Source: Acinetobacter sp. ANC 4169
GTDB lineage: Bacteria > Pseudomonadota > Gammaproteobacteria > Pseudomonadales > Moraxellaceae
NCBI RefSeq assembly: GCF_002135355.1
Contig: NZ_NEGE01000009.1
Location: 92,153-156,152 of the forward strand
DNA: 64,000 nucleotides
Direction: 5' to 3'
The position numbers were made by a program, and so were the translations under genes. Position 1 is the first letter of the stretch, and the number at the start of each line of letters is the position of its first letter. Below are positions 1-9,076 of the stretch, piece by piece. The notes beneath the pieces are model-generated. The model worked only from the letters and a program-made list of their open reading frames with translations, was not told the DNA's origin and ran no database searches.

Positions 1-233
1 TCCAGACTCTGTTGAAAATCCAGATCAAAGACTGAAGCGGTGTGCTCTTTAAAGGCATCAAAGACCAAATCAGATTTATGCTTCCACCAGCGATAAATGG
101 TCGACTTACCCACCCCTGCACGTGCGGCAATATCTTCAATGGTTAAATGACTGTAGTCATCCTCTTCTAGCGCTGCAGTCACTGCCTGCAAAATACATTG
201 CTTGCGCCGGGAAGTTTTCTCTAACTCAGACAT
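1..233 (-). CDS. TetR family transcriptional regulator, N-terminal part (cut by window start)
   Basis: Only the first 77 codons are visible; the gene runs off the left edge. The reading frame from ATG at 233 opens with a TetR_N helix-turn-helix: a basic start (MSELEKTSRRKQ), then TIEDIAARAGVGKSTIYRWW, the classic recognition-helix signature of the family, followed by KSDLVFDAF. The ligand-binding C-terminal domain is outside the window, so the effector is unknown. A perfect 18-bp palindrome lies 10 bp upstream of the start codon, which suggests autorepression and possibly control of a divergent target. Family assignment is firm; the regulated function cannot be inferred here. Confidence 0.9.
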   Translation of the reverse strand, partial: MSELEKTSRRKQCILQAVTAALEEDDYSHLTIEDIAARAGVGKSTIYRWWKHKSDLVFDAFKEHTASVFDLDFQQSL

Positions 234-242
234 AAGCCACCG

Positions 243-260
243 AAACGATACGTATCGTTT
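243..260. promoter_or_regulatory. Probable TetR operator (perfect 18-bp palindrome)
   Basis: AAACGATACGTATCGTTT is its own reverse complement and lies just upstream of the TetR start. TetR-family repressors commonly bind such palindromes next to their own gene. Binding by this regulator is inferred. Confidence 0.7.
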
Positions 261-316
261 TATATTAGGCTAATTTTTGCTTCCTGTACAGATCTGATCA
301 TCCCTTTAAAATCAAA

Positions 317-342
317 AAAAGACCGCTTCAAAGCAGTCTTTT
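317..342 (-). terminator. Rho-independent terminator of the thioesterase gene
   Basis: The stem is AAAAGAC-x-GCTT pairing with AAGC-x-GTCTTTT, with one internal mismatch and a 2-nt apex, followed by a U tract on the minus strand. It lies 41 bp past the stop of the thioesterase gene. Confidence 0.75.
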
Positions 343-383
343 AATACATCAACTTTTAGTTGACTTTAATCTTTAATACAGTA

Positions 384-923
384 TTAGCATTGCGAGGTTT
401 TTTTATAAATACTGCATGAAGGATGATGGCTTTCTTGCAAACGTGCTACTTTGCGATGTTCAGCAGCCTCAAAACGGCAACGTTTCCAGTCATTGTCCAG
501 ATTTAATGCAGGAATCTGTTTCGGTTTACCATTTTCATCCACGGCCACCATGGTGAAATAGCAGCTATTGGTATGACGTACGGTACGCTTCTGGATGTTC
601 TGTGCTTCTACGCGAATCCCGATTTCCATAGAGGTACGACCGACATGGTTGACACTGGCAAGGAAAGTCACGAGTTCACCAACATGAATCGGTTCTTTGA
701 AATTTACTTTATCGACCGACAAGGTCACGACATAACTGCCTGAATAACGGCTAGCACATGCGTATGCGACTTGATCCAGTAATTTTAGAATTGTTCCGCC
801 ATGCACATTTCCTGAAAAGTTTGCCATATCAGGAGTCATTAAGACTGTCATGGTTAATTCAGACTGGTCATCTAATGCTGGAGCAATTTGATCTAATGGG
901 GACATCGCGTTCTCTAGACTCAT
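384..923 (-). CDS. Acyl-CoA thioesterase (hotdog fold, YciA/BACH type)
   Basis: A 179-aa single-hotdog protein. The segment NFSGNVHGGTILKLLDQVAY (residues about 35-54) carries the HGG and Asp of the acyl-CoA thioesterase active site. It is followed by the beta-strand run VTLSVDKVNFKEPIHVGELV and a second strand pair around GRTSMEIGIRVEAQ. The family hydrolyses acyl-CoA to free acid and CoA in the cytoplasm; chain-length preference is not readable from sequence. The C-terminal tail after about residue 140 is specific to this subgroup. The start at 923 gives MSLENAMSP; a second Met at residue 7 is possible. It is monocistronic, with its own terminator. Confidence 0.88.
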   Translation of the reverse strand: MSLENAMSPLDQIAPALDDQSELTMTVLMTPDMANFSGNVHGGTILKLLDQVAYACASRYSGSYVVTLSVDKVNFKEPIHVGELVTFLASVNHVGRTSMEIGIRVEAQNIQKRTVRHTNSCYFTMVAVDENGKPKQIPALNLDNDWKRCRFEAAEHRKVARLQESHHPSCSIYKKTSQC

Positions 924-1270
924 TTACAGACAGTATAAGCAAGGATTATAGCGTTTTTCTGCGCAATAGAATGTGGAAATTGGCAATAAAACCATCATTA
1001 TTATTTATAGTGATTTTGGCATCATTCAAGAAAATATATATCAAATTTACCAACTCACTGACGCATAAGCATTTTTCTTATAGACTGATTTTAATAGAAT
1101 ATTTGTTCTAAAAATTAGATTACAAAAAATATGGTTATGTTTTTAAAAACATTTGTTTTGGTCATCACTCAATCAAGTCTGGATAAAACAAAATATTAAA
1201 TCCATGGGTGCGCAAGTGCGATGCTCTCACCTGTTTCATCCTACAGATAAATTGCCTAATTAAAATTAGA
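924..1270. other. Intergenic, AT-rich
   Basis: About 350 bp between the thioesterase start and the small gene at 1271. I see no RNA gene, repeat or convincing coding frame. An open plus-strand frame enters from within the thioesterase gene and has neither family signatures nor a ribosome binding site. Confidence 0.5.
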
Positions 1271-1468
1271 TTAAGCTATTATCTTACGCAGCATTTCTTT
1301 AGAAATATTGCCGTAACTTAGGACATTCTGCTGGTCTAACTGAGTTTCAACACTATAAGTACCATCGGTATTTTCTGCAATGACGGTAAATACCAGATGC
1401 CCCATACTTGCCATTTTGACTTTTTGACCGATTAAAAATTTTTCTATTTTCATACTACTGCTATTCAT
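1271..1468 (-). CDS. Small conserved-type hypothetical protein (65 aa)
   Basis: A 65-aa frame with a good Shine-Dalgarno (AAGGATGG) about 5 nt before ATG at 1468. The sequence reads as a small beta-rich protein: KFLIGQKVKMASMGHLVFTV, then a TDGTYSVETQ hairpin and a helix-like NISKEMLRKII tail. The opening resembles small DUF2158/YodC-like proteins (GxxVxLxSGGxxMTV pattern) in spacing only; I do not claim membership. It is isolated between AT-rich spacers. The function is unknown. Confidence 0.6.
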   Translation of the reverse strand: MNSSSMKIEKFLIGQKVKMASMGHLVFTVIAENTDGTYSVETQLDQQNVLSYGNISKEMLRKIIA

Positions 1469-1786
1469 TTAACCATCCTTACAGAAATATGCTTTCATCA
1501 CCATTTCAATGAAACCCAGTTTAGTGAATTTTGATCCACCGGTAAACTTAAATCATTGAACAAAAACATATTAATATAAAAATTATATAGTACAAAAGCT
1601 TTCATCACTTAGTTTATTTTATTGAGAAATATCAATTAATTAGTTTATCTTTAAAGTACCACTCTATTATTTTTGATCAATTATCAATCAAAACCAAAAT
1701 TTAAACCGACTAACAAATAACAGCATCGCAATGATGAATCTAAGCCCTAGCACTATTCGATTTCATCATTGCAGTCTATTGAATGG
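1469..1786. other. Intergenic, AT-rich, with one inverted repeat
   Basis: This stretch is very AT-rich. Its only structure is an inverted repeat at 1728-1740 and 1759-1772 (GCAATGATGAATC against GATTTCATCATTGC, one bulge). It may end the patatin transcript, although no U tract follows it. Nothing else is apparent. Confidence 0.45.
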
Positions 1787-2779
1787 CTAATCCTGTGCGC
1801 TTAATTGCTGAACGGTATGACCGAATGGATAATGTTTCTGTTTCAATAAAGCTGTAATGCTATTTAATTGATTTTGCGCTGCATCTACGCCGGCTTGCAT
1901 GGTCATTGCACGGCCTTTTACATCAAATATATGGCCTTTTTCCCTTAAATCCGGCTGAATCACGATATCTGCATGCTTTAGCTCTTCTTCAGCTAAACGG
2001 CTTTGCATAATATTAATATTTTGATTGAACATTCCCCAAACATTACTGGTCTCGGTATGCATCGGTTGCGCCAGAATATCCACCGCAATCACAATATCAG
2101 CACCCAAATCACGGGCCACGCCTACAGGCACTGGACTCACCAAACCGCCATCCACATATTCATCCCCCCCAATTTTGGTCGGAATAAACATGCTTGGAAT
2201 AGACACCGAAGCGCGTACTGCCTGTCCGGTATTGCCATAGTTAAAGACGACTTTTTTGCCTTCTTTTAATTCCGTTGCGACCACGTACATCGGGATTTTT
2301 AGCGACTCTAAGGGCGTATTATTGACTTGCTGATTGACGTAATTTTCAACTTTTTGACCGTCAAAAAAGCCTTTCATATCCAGCTTTACATCACGGACAT
2401 CGTTGGCTTTCATGTTTAAAGCAATATCGCGGAGTTCTTCTGCTGTTTTACCACTGGCATAAATAGAGCCCACAATACTGCCTGCGCTGGTTCCTACAAT
2501 CAAATCAGGGTGTATACCTTGCTGCTCCAGCACCTGAATGACCCCAATATGGGCATAGCCCCGAGCACCACCACTGCCCAGTACCAAGGCTACAATAGGA
2601 CGGTTTTCTTGCTGTTTGAGTTTTCTAAAATTAATGCGGTCTGCCCGAACTTGAGCATCTACAGTCGGTGGTTCAGATAATCCTGTCGAACCAACAGTAA
2701 GCTTAGGTTGAGCCATCGTTTGGCATCCACCCAGACCCAATACTGCCAAAACAATAAAACTAAATTTAATGTTGCTCAT
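1787..2779 (-). CDS. Patatin-like phospholipase lipoprotein (RssA-like)
   Basis: About 330 aa from the chosen ATG at 2779, which has AGGTGG about 3 nt upstream and starts directly into a lipoprotein signal (FSFIVLAVLGLGGCQ, lipobox LGGC). The upstream ATG at 2821 would bury the signal. The patatin signatures are complete: an oxyanion loop GSGGARG, the nucleophile elbow GTSAG and the dyad aspartate in YVDGG. These predict a Ser-Asp lipid acyl hydrolase anchored to a membrane facing the periplasm. Substrate and role are not known. It stands alone, with long spacers on both sides. Confidence 0.88.
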   Translation of the reverse strand: MSNIKFSFIVLAVLGLGGCQTMAQPKLTVGSTGLSEPPTVDAQVRADRINFRKLKQQENRPIVALVLGSGGARGYAHIGVIQVLEQQGIHPDLIVGTSAGSIVGSIYASGKTAEELRDIALNMKANDVRDVKLDMKGFFDGQKVENYVNQQVNNTPLESLKIPMYVVATELKEGKKVVFNYGNTGQAVRASVSIPSMFIPTKIGGDEYVDGGLVSPVPVGVARDLGADIVIAVDILAQPMHTETSNVWGMFNQNINIMQSRLAEEELKHADIVIQPDLREKGHIFDVKGRAMTMQAGVDAAQNQLNSITALLKQKHYPFGHTVQQLSAQD

Positions 2780-3056
2780 GAACCACCTAAAGATAAATAA
2801 AGCTGTTCGTAAAAAAGGCATACAGTTTAAGAATGATTTATTTGCAAAACTGTATTATTTCGTAAATTTTTCATCAAAAAATATCAGCCTTTAAAAACAT
2901 CATTGATACATTTGCCATCTCATCTTTATATTATCTCATTTTTTGATCTTTTTTTTCATAGCCATATTTTACCTACCTATAGGATGAAGGTTGATGACGA
3001 TCATATAAATTAGATTGCTTGAATATTAATTGGAGATTAAAAATAAATTTTCAAAT

Positions 3057-3087
3057 AAAAAAGAGGCGAATCAATCGCCTCTTTTTT
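3057..3087 (-). terminator. Rho-independent terminator of the porin gene
   Basis: AAAAAAGAGGCGA, a 5-nt loop, then TCGCCTCTTTTTT: a 13-bp perfect stem with U tracts on both strands, 18 bp past the porin stop. Confidence 0.9.
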
Positions 3088-3104
3088 AAATTTCCAGTTT
3101 TGAA

Positions 3105-4394
3105 TTAGAAATTATATTTAGCCATCAAACCTACACGGTTATCTTTAAATGATTGGCCAGCAAATGTGTCGCGCTTACCATTCACATATTCAACACCCAA
3201 GTCAATCGGTGCAGCCGGTGAATAAATAAAGTTGATCCACGCTTGTTGCACTTTTTCATTCGCATTGGTAGTCAATGCAGATTTAGCATATTTAGTGTCA
3301 TCATCTGCAAAATGTGCACCATAAGCTAGTGTTGAACGCAATTTAGGTGAAATTTTATAGGTTGCACCAACTTGAACAGCGGTAAATTCATTTTGCTCAA
3401 TATTATTACCATCAAGTACATAAGCTGAATTAGCACCGTATAAATAGTTACTATTGCCCTGAGAATAAGAAACATCACTATTTAACTTCAACTGCTCAGT
3501 TACTGCATAAGATGCACCAGCCGCCAAGCCCCAAGCCACTGCACTGTCATCTGCAGATTTATAATTTTCCACTAAAGCACGGGCAGATGCGTTCCCTTTA
3601 CCATCAGCAAAACCTTGCACCAATTTAGCTGTTAAGTTAGGTACGCTATATTTAATAGTATCACCTGTAGCCGAACTATCGCCTTCTTCAGCTGAAACAA
3701 AAAGTTGAGTTTGCGGAGCAAGTTTAAAATTGTAACGCACCTGTGGAACACGCGCTGTACCGCCGCCAATGTTAGTCGCAAAATCAATCATTTCAGGCGC
3801 ATGATTTGACAAGAAGTTCGAAGTGGTTTGACCGAATAACCAGTCATTATAAGTTAAATAGGCATGGCGAAGACGTAAGTTTTCAGACTTGTTATTGTCA
3901 CTGCTTGCAAAGTCAACTTCTACCTTACCACCCACTTTAGCATCACCAACAGGTGCATTGAAATCAAGACCTATACGTGTAGCTTTTGCTGTAGCACGCA
4001 ATTTGTCTTGAGTTGCGCCGGTTGAAGTATGAGCACTGCCGAAGTCATTGTCTGCACCTTCAATAATGTAGTTCGCATCACCGCGGACAAAACCGTATAG
4101 GTTTACATTTGCACCGGCTTTGGTTTTAAAGCCTGTTGCCGGAGTTTCAGGTTTTGCTGCTGGTGCTGCGGCAAGTTGTACAGGTTGTGCCTTAACTTGC
4201 TCAATTTGAGTTTGTTGCTGTTGTTGAACTTGCTGTTGCTGTTGAATTAAAGATTTTAATGCTTCTACTTCTTTACGTAAGTCTTGAATTTGTTTTTGTT
4301 CAGCCTGACCTGCGTGTGCGGTACTGACCATGACCGCAGTGACTGCCAATGCTAAACCTTTAGCAATAAATTTACCGTTACGTAATTGACTCAT
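3105..4394 (-). CDS. DcaP-like outer-membrane porin
   Basis: About 429 aa from ATG at 4394, which follows GGAGAT at good spacing; a longer frame starts at 4427. It has a signal peptide ending ...VSTAHA, then a Gln-rich coiled coil (repeated QQQQ, residues about 30-65), a short Pro/Ala linker, and a beta-barrel that begins at NVNLYGFVRGDANYI and ends in the C-terminal F (LMAKYNF). This is the layout of Acinetobacter DcaP, a trimeric porin for dicarboxylates and other anions whose N-terminal coiled coil helps trimerise. Substrate specificity is inferred from the family only. No catabolic genes adjoin it; the nearest dicarboxylate pathway is the glutarate block 43 kb away. Confidence 0.88.
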   Translation of the reverse strand: MSQLRNGKFIAKGLALAVTAVMVSTAHAGQAEQKQIQDLRKEVEALKSLIQQQQQVQQQQQTQIEQVKAQPVQLAAAPAAKPETPATGFKTKAGANVNLYGFVRGDANYIIEGADNDFGSAHTSTGATQDKLRATAKATRIGLDFNAPVGDAKVGGKVEVDFASSDNNKSENLRLRHAYLTYNDWLFGQTTSNFLSNHAPEMIDFATNIGGGTARVPQVRYNFKLAPQTQLFVSAEEGDSSATGDTIKYSVPNLTAKLVQGFADGKGNASARALVENYKSADDSAVAWGLAAGASYAVTEQLKLNSDVSYSQGNSNYLYGANSAYVLDGNNIEQNEFTAVQVGATYKISPKLRSTLAYGAHFADDDTKYAKSALTTNANEKVQQAWINFIYSPAAPIDLGVEYVNGKRDTFAGQSFKDNRVGLMAKYNF

Positions 4395-4791
4395 TCTCAA
4401 AATCTCCGATTTGTTAAATATTCGCATCCATGCACTCAGTGATCTTTAAAAATGCTATAAATTGATGAAAGAAAATATCATTCAAAAATTAATAAGCTTA
4501 AAAATCATTGCATTCTCAGCTTATGAGACAGTAAAAAATTAAAATTTTATAAAATTACAATATGTGGAAATCACATATCTTGGTAAATCTAGCAAGTTCT
4601 CATTGATTTTAAAATCAACTTTCTTAAATAATGATTGAAAAGTAATCTTATTTTTGAGATGGTTTTTTACATATAATCTACATATTCAATTACTTATACA
4701 CAAAAAATATCAAATTTATCACATTCCTATTCGACTAATGTATATAGTCAATTCTTGCTCAAAACTCATTTCAAAAGGAATTTTTATAAAT
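4395..4791. promoter_or_regulatory. Divergent intergenic region between the porin and nitroreductase genes
   Basis: About 400 bp, strongly AT-rich, that must hold the promoters of both flanking genes. I see no defined operator palindrome or RNA gene. Confidence 0.4.
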
Positions 4792-5491
4792 TTGCAACAG
4801 GTTCAGCATGTCGCTCATGCCATTAGCTCACGTTATTCAGTACGTGCTTTTTTAAACAAAGCCGTTGATGTGCAAATCATTAGGGATATTTTAACTGTAG
4901 CGAGCCGCGCGCCTTCAGGCACCAATACTCAACTCTGGAAAGTCTATGTCGTTAGCGGCAAGAAACGCGATGAAATGGTGCAGCGTTTGCAAAGCACAAA
5001 CCGAACTTATGCAGCAACCGGAACTGGCGCAGCAGTATCAGGAAACATTTGCCTATTACCCGGAAAAATGGATTTCGGCCTTTATCGACCGCCGTCGTGA
5101 AAATGGCTGGGGTTTATATGGCTTATTGAACATTCAAAAGGGTGAAAAAGAAAAAATGGCGCGTCAGCAGCTGCGCAATTTTCAACTTTTTGATGCACCG
5201 GTTGGGCTATATTTCACTATCAATAAAGCTATGGGCATTGGTTCAAAAATGGACATTGCCATGATGATTCAAAACGTGATGATCGCTGCCAAGGCTCGTG
5301 GTCTGGATACCTGTCCGCAAGCAGCATGGAACCATTTCCATCCCATCGTACTGGATGTGCTGAATGCACCTGAAGATGAAGAACTGGTCTGTACCCTTGC
5401 ACTCGGTTATGCCGATCCTGATGATATTGTGAATACTTTTATTACACCGCGTATTATGGTTGATGAATTCACGGTTTTTATGGATCAATAA
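4792..5491 (+). pseudogene. Nitroreductase family protein, frameshifted
   Basis: Two overlapping frames together make one nitroreductase. The first part, from TTG at 4792 (after AAAAGGA), holds ISSRYSVRAF and ASRAPSGTNTQLWKVYVV, the FMN-binding N-terminus. After about 4985-4997 the homology continues in the next frame (QTELMQQPELAQQYQETF, then GIGSKMDIAMMIQNVMIAA and the family C-terminus), to a stop at 5491. One extra base in the TTT run or a 2-bp loss near 4986 would explain the shift. Taken literally, no full-length flavoenzyme is made. A sequencing or assembly error is a real alternative, because both halves look otherwise well conserved. Confidence 0.85.
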
Positions 5492-5504
5492 ACCGTTTTA
5501 AAGA

Positions 5505-5529
5505 AAAAGAGACCTTAGAGGTCTCTTTT
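5505..5529. terminator. Bidirectional terminator between convergent genes
   Basis: AAAAGAGACCT, loop TAG, AGGTCTCTTTT: an 11-bp perfect stem with A/U tracts on both sides. It serves the nitroreductase pseudogene (+) and the MFS gene (-). Confidence 0.9.
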
Positions 5530-5549
5530 GGGTTTAGCTCATATCATCT

Positions 5550-6764
5550 TCACGTAGATTCATGTTGTGCCTGATTTAAACTGAGTTTCATAATCGTAAG
5601 CAGGGTAATCGCAACAAAAAGCAACATGACAATGCTCATATTCAACAGCGAACTCCAGATCAGAAAATTTAACAGGATTCCACCGAGCAAGCCACAGGCA
5701 AACTGCATACTGCCCATAATTGCACTGGCGGTTCCCGCGCGTGCGCCCTGCTCCGACATGGCCAGGGCCATCGCATTGGGGCCGGTAAAACCAATACCTG
5801 AAACCGCCAAAAACATGCCTGTAAAGACTAGCCATAATGGACTAGTCGCCATTAACCCTGAAACCAATAAAATAGTGGCACCGATCAGCTGCAATATGCC
5901 GCCCATTTTCAGCCGGTGCATGACAGAAAAACGCTGCGCCAACCGTTTGTTTAAAGTGGACAGCAGCATAATGCCAAAGGCATTGAGTCCAAAAGCATAA
6001 CCGAATTGCTGCTGGGTTAAGCCATAATCATCCATCAGCACTGCAGCTGATGAACTGATATAGCAGAATAAAATCCCGCCCGAAAAGCAGCCTGCCAGCA
6101 TTGGCCATTTAAAACTCGGGTCTCTACAAATAGTGATATATAGGCGCAAGACCTGGCCACTATTTAACTTTAAACGGCGTTCATGCGGCAAACTTTCTTT
6201 AAAGAAAAAGTGTACACACAGCAAACAGACCAGCCCCACCACAGCCAAAATGACAAACACCGCCTGCCAGGAAAAGAACTTCAATATCATTGCACCCAAG
6301 CTTGGTGCAATAATGGGTGCAATCCCCATCACAATCATCATGCTGGCAAAGGCCTGCGCAGATGCCTGCATATCCAGACGGTCACGAATGGCAGCCCGGG
6401 CAATGACCACCCCGACACAGCCACCAACTGCCTGTACAATACGGGCTGCAATCAGGCTCCACTCATTGCTGACAAAAACACACAACAGGCTGGCCAGTAC
6501 ATATAAGGTTAAACCCAGATACAGCGGTGCTTTACGTCCAATTCGGTCACTCAGCGGGCCATAAATCAGCTGTCCTAAAGCCAGACCCAGAAAATAAGCC
6601 GGTAAAGTATTGGCCACCATTTGCGTACTCACGCCAAAATCCTGTGCCATTTGTGGCAAGGCAGGCAAGTACATATCAATAGAAAGCGGACCCAAGGAAG
6701 TCAGCAAGGCCAGCAGCATAATCCATGCCGTTGAATAGGGTTGTGTAGATTGCTGTACAGACAT
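5550..6764 (-). CDS. MFS multidrug transporter, Bcr/CflA family
   Basis: A 404-aa protein with about 12 hydrophobic segments. The start carries SLGPLSIDMYLPALPQMAQDF, the Bcr/CflA-type TM1 motif, and the loop between TM2 and TM3 carries GPLSDRIGRKAPLYLG, the MFS motif A. The family exports drugs such as bicyclomycin, chloramphenicol or sulfonamides by proton antiport across the inner membrane; the substrate here is not known. The Shine-Dalgarno before ATG at 6764 is weak. The gene is divergent from the FUSC gene, with 135 bp between the starts. Confidence 0.88.
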   Translation of the reverse strand: MSVQQSTQPYSTAWIMLLALLTSLGPLSIDMYLPALPQMAQDFGVSTQMVANTLPAYFLGLALGQLIYGPLSDRIGRKAPLYLGLTLYVLASLLCVFVSNEWSLIAARIVQAVGGCVGVVIARAAIRDRLDMQASAQAFASMMIVMGIAPIIAPSLGAMILKFFSWQAVFVILAVVGLVCLLCVHFFFKESLPHERRLKLNSGQVLRLYITICRDPSFKWPMLAGCFSGGILFCYISSSAAVLMDDYGLTQQQFGYAFGLNAFGIMLLSTLNKRLAQRFSVMHRLKMGGILQLIGATILLVSGLMATSPLWLVFTGMFLAVSGIGFTGPNAMALAMSEQGARAGTASAIMGSMQFACGLLGGILLNFLIWSSLLNMSIVMLLFVAITLLTIMKLSLNQAQHEST

Positions 6765-6899
6765 ATTGATATTTAATTTTTAAATGTAGGCTTTGCAGAC
6801 AAGCTTACACTGTACATAGTATTATTTCCCAGTCATGAGAGTGAAAAATCACATAATTTCACTGCATGCTGCAAAATCATTTGTGGATTAGGACATAAC

Positions 6900-9074
6900 T
6901 TGAAATCTTGGCTGACGCGCCTTAAACAAGCGACTTATAACACGACATTTATGTATAACCTGCGCATGATTATTGCATTCGCGGGGACTGCCTTTGTGCC
7001 TTATTTTATGGGACAGCAACTTGCCACCATTCCCCTGACCCTAGGTGTAGTCGCTGCCGGTTTAAGTGATATTGATGACCGTTTTTCGGTACGCATCATG
7101 AACCTGATTTATACCTACATCGGCTTCTTTATTACCGCTGTCTCGATTTATTTTTTATTTCCTCATCCCATTTTATTTGCCATCGGGCTGATCGTGTCAT
7201 GCATCGGCTGGATTTTACTGGGCTCACTCGGTCGTCGCTACGCCACCATTTCTTATGGCTGTCTGGTCATCTCGGTCTACTCGATGCTGGGCGTTGGACT
7301 GTTTGATCACTGGTATACGCAAGCGGGACTCCTGGTGATTGGTGCAATGTGGTATGGGCTGATTTCTACCATCAGCTTTTTACTCTTTCCGGTTCGTCAG
7401 GTTCAGGACAAACTCTCCCAGTGCTACTCGTCACTCGGTGATTTTCTGTTTGCCAAATCCAACCTGTTCGATGTCGACATGACCCCAAACAGTTATCAGC
7501 AAAGCATGATTGAGCTGTCTTTGGAAAATGGCAAGCTGGTCGGTATTTTCAACGAGATGAAAACGGCTCTGTTAACCCGTTTAAAAGGTGACCGTGGACA
7601 AAAAGATACCCGTCGCAGCCTGCAATATTATTTTGTGGCTCAGGATATTCATGAACGCGCAGATTCAGCGCATATTGATTATCAAAAACTGGTTAAAATT
7701 TTTGAACATAGTGATATTTTGTTTCGCTTTCAACGGATTCTCTCTATTCAGGCCAAGGCCTGCAAAGATTTAAGCCAGAGCATTTTGCAGCGTGAAACCT
7801 ATCAGCATAACAAACGCTTTAAACATGCCTTTGCCAATTTAAAACTGTCTTTGGAAAAACTTCGTGCCGAGCAGCAATATGATCAGGTCTGGGTCAATGC
7901 GCTGTTTTCGCTGTATCAAAATTTAAAGTCAATTGATGCTCAACTGCGTAACGTAGAAACTGAACGGCATATCAAGTTCGATAAAAGCAAACATATTGAA
8001 AACCAGCTGAAAGATGATGACTTAAAAGGCTGGGATGATATTGTCATCCGGATCAAGCAACATTTAACCCCAGAGTCGGTACTGTTTAGACATGCCATTC
8101 GTGTCTCTATCGTTTTGCTGATTGGCTATATTTTTGTTCAAGTGACCAATATTGAATATGGCTACTGGATTTTACTGACCGCCCTGTTTGTCAGCCAGCC
8201 CAACTTTAACGCCACCAAACGCCGCCTGCGTTTACGGATTGTCGGCACTTTAGTCGGTATTATTTTTGGTTATGCCATTTTGTACTTCGTCCCTTCTATC
8301 GAAGGTCAATTATTACTGCTGATTTTAAGCGGGGTGCTGTTCTTCGAATTACGTAGTAAACAATATGCCCAAGCCACTGCCTTTATTACTATTTTGGCGT
8401 TAATTAATTTTAACCTCGATGGAATGGGCTTTGCCGCAGCCCTGCCGCGCATGATTGATACCTTGATTGGTTGTGCCTTGGCCTGGTTTGGGGTGAGCTT
8501 TATTTTCCCCGACTGGAAATTCCGCCGTTTACCCCGCACGATCCGACGTTCACTCTCCACCCAATGTGAATATTTAGCCGAAGTGATTGAACAATACAAA
8601 AATGGACGCAATAACGGCTTGAAATATCGTGTAGTGCGTCGTGCTGCCCATAATAATGATGCTGACGTTGCCTCACTTATTTCAACCTTGGCAACAGAAC
8701 CGGATTTTGATCCGACACAAAAAAGTCTGGCTTTTGAATTCCTGTGTCTGAACCATACCCTGCTCAGCTATATTGCCGCACTGGGTGCACATCGCGAGAA
8801 GATTAAAGATCAGGAAGTTTTGCAGCTATTAGACAAAGCTTTAGAGGATATTCGCGGTGCGCTATTAAACGATGAAGTTCCTGACCTGACTGCACAAAAT
8901 ATGCTGAATACTATTCGTCAACGCTTAAGCCAAAATAATGAAGATGATCATAAATCGCTGATCGTTTTGCAGCAATTATCGTTGATGTTAAGTATTCTGA
9001 GTCAACTCAGTCGTTTAAAGCAAAGTTTAAGCCATGACCGTGATGAAAAAGCCACTGAATTAGCCTCATTATAA
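6900..9074 (+). CDS. FUSC/YccS-type inner-membrane protein
   Basis: A 724-aa protein with two blocks of about six membrane segments (residues about 20-165 and 400-535). A cytoplasmic region lies between them and another at the C-terminus, the layout of the YccS/YhfK (FUSC) family. The second block includes YWILLTALFVSQPNFNATKRR, the typical conserved motif. Family members are distant relatives of the aromatic-acid exporter AaeB and the fusaric-acid resistance pumps, but YccS itself has no proven substrate. The TTG start at 6900 follows TTAGGA; an ATG at 6951 is an alternative and would remove 17 residues ahead of TM1. No terminator follows; a repeat element begins 3 bp after the stop. Confidence 0.85.
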   Translation: MKSWLTRLKQATYNTTFMYNLRMIIAFAGTAFVPYFMGQQLATIPLTLGVVAAGLSDIDDRFSVRIMNLIYTYIGFFITAVSIYFLFPHPILFAIGLIVSCIGWILLGSLGRRYATISYGCLVISVYSMLGVGLFDHWYTQAGLLVIGAMWYGLISTISFLLFPVRQVQDKLSQCYSSLGDFLFAKSNLFDVDMTPNSYQQSMIELSLENGKLVGIFNEMKTALLTRLKGDRGQKDTRRSLQYYFVAQDIHERADSAHIDYQKLVKIFEHSDILFRFQRILSIQAKACKDLSQSILQRETYQHNKRFKHAFANLKLSLEKLRAEQQYDQVWVNALFSLYQNLKSIDAQLRNVETERHIKFDKSKHIENQLKDDDLKGWDDIVIRIKQHLTPESVLFRHAIRVSIVLLIGYIFVQVTNIEYGYWILLTALFVSQPNFNATKRRLRLRIVGTLVGIIFGYAILYFVPSIEGQLLLLILSGVLFFELRSKQYAQATAFITILALINFNLDGMGFAAALPRMIDTLIGCALAWFGVSFIFPDWKFRRLPRTIRRSLSTQCEYLAEVIEQYKNGRNNGLKYRVVRRAAHNNDADVASLISTLATEPDFDPTQKSLAFEFLCLNHTLLSYIAALGAHREKIKDQEVLQLLDKALEDIRGALLNDEVPDLTAQNMLNTIRQRLSQNNEDDHKSLIVLQQLSLMLSILSQLSRLKQSLSHDRDEKATELASL

Positions 9075-9076
9075 AC

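Noticed and set aside
758..1111. Plus-strand open frame of 117 codons
   Set aside because: Its first half is antisense to the thioesterase gene and the rest reads through AT-rich spacer.
4980..5000. Programmed ribosomal frameshift in the nitroreductase
   Set aside because: There is no typical slippery heptamer with a downstream structure, and nitroreductases are not known to use frameshifting. Mutation or sequence error is simpler.
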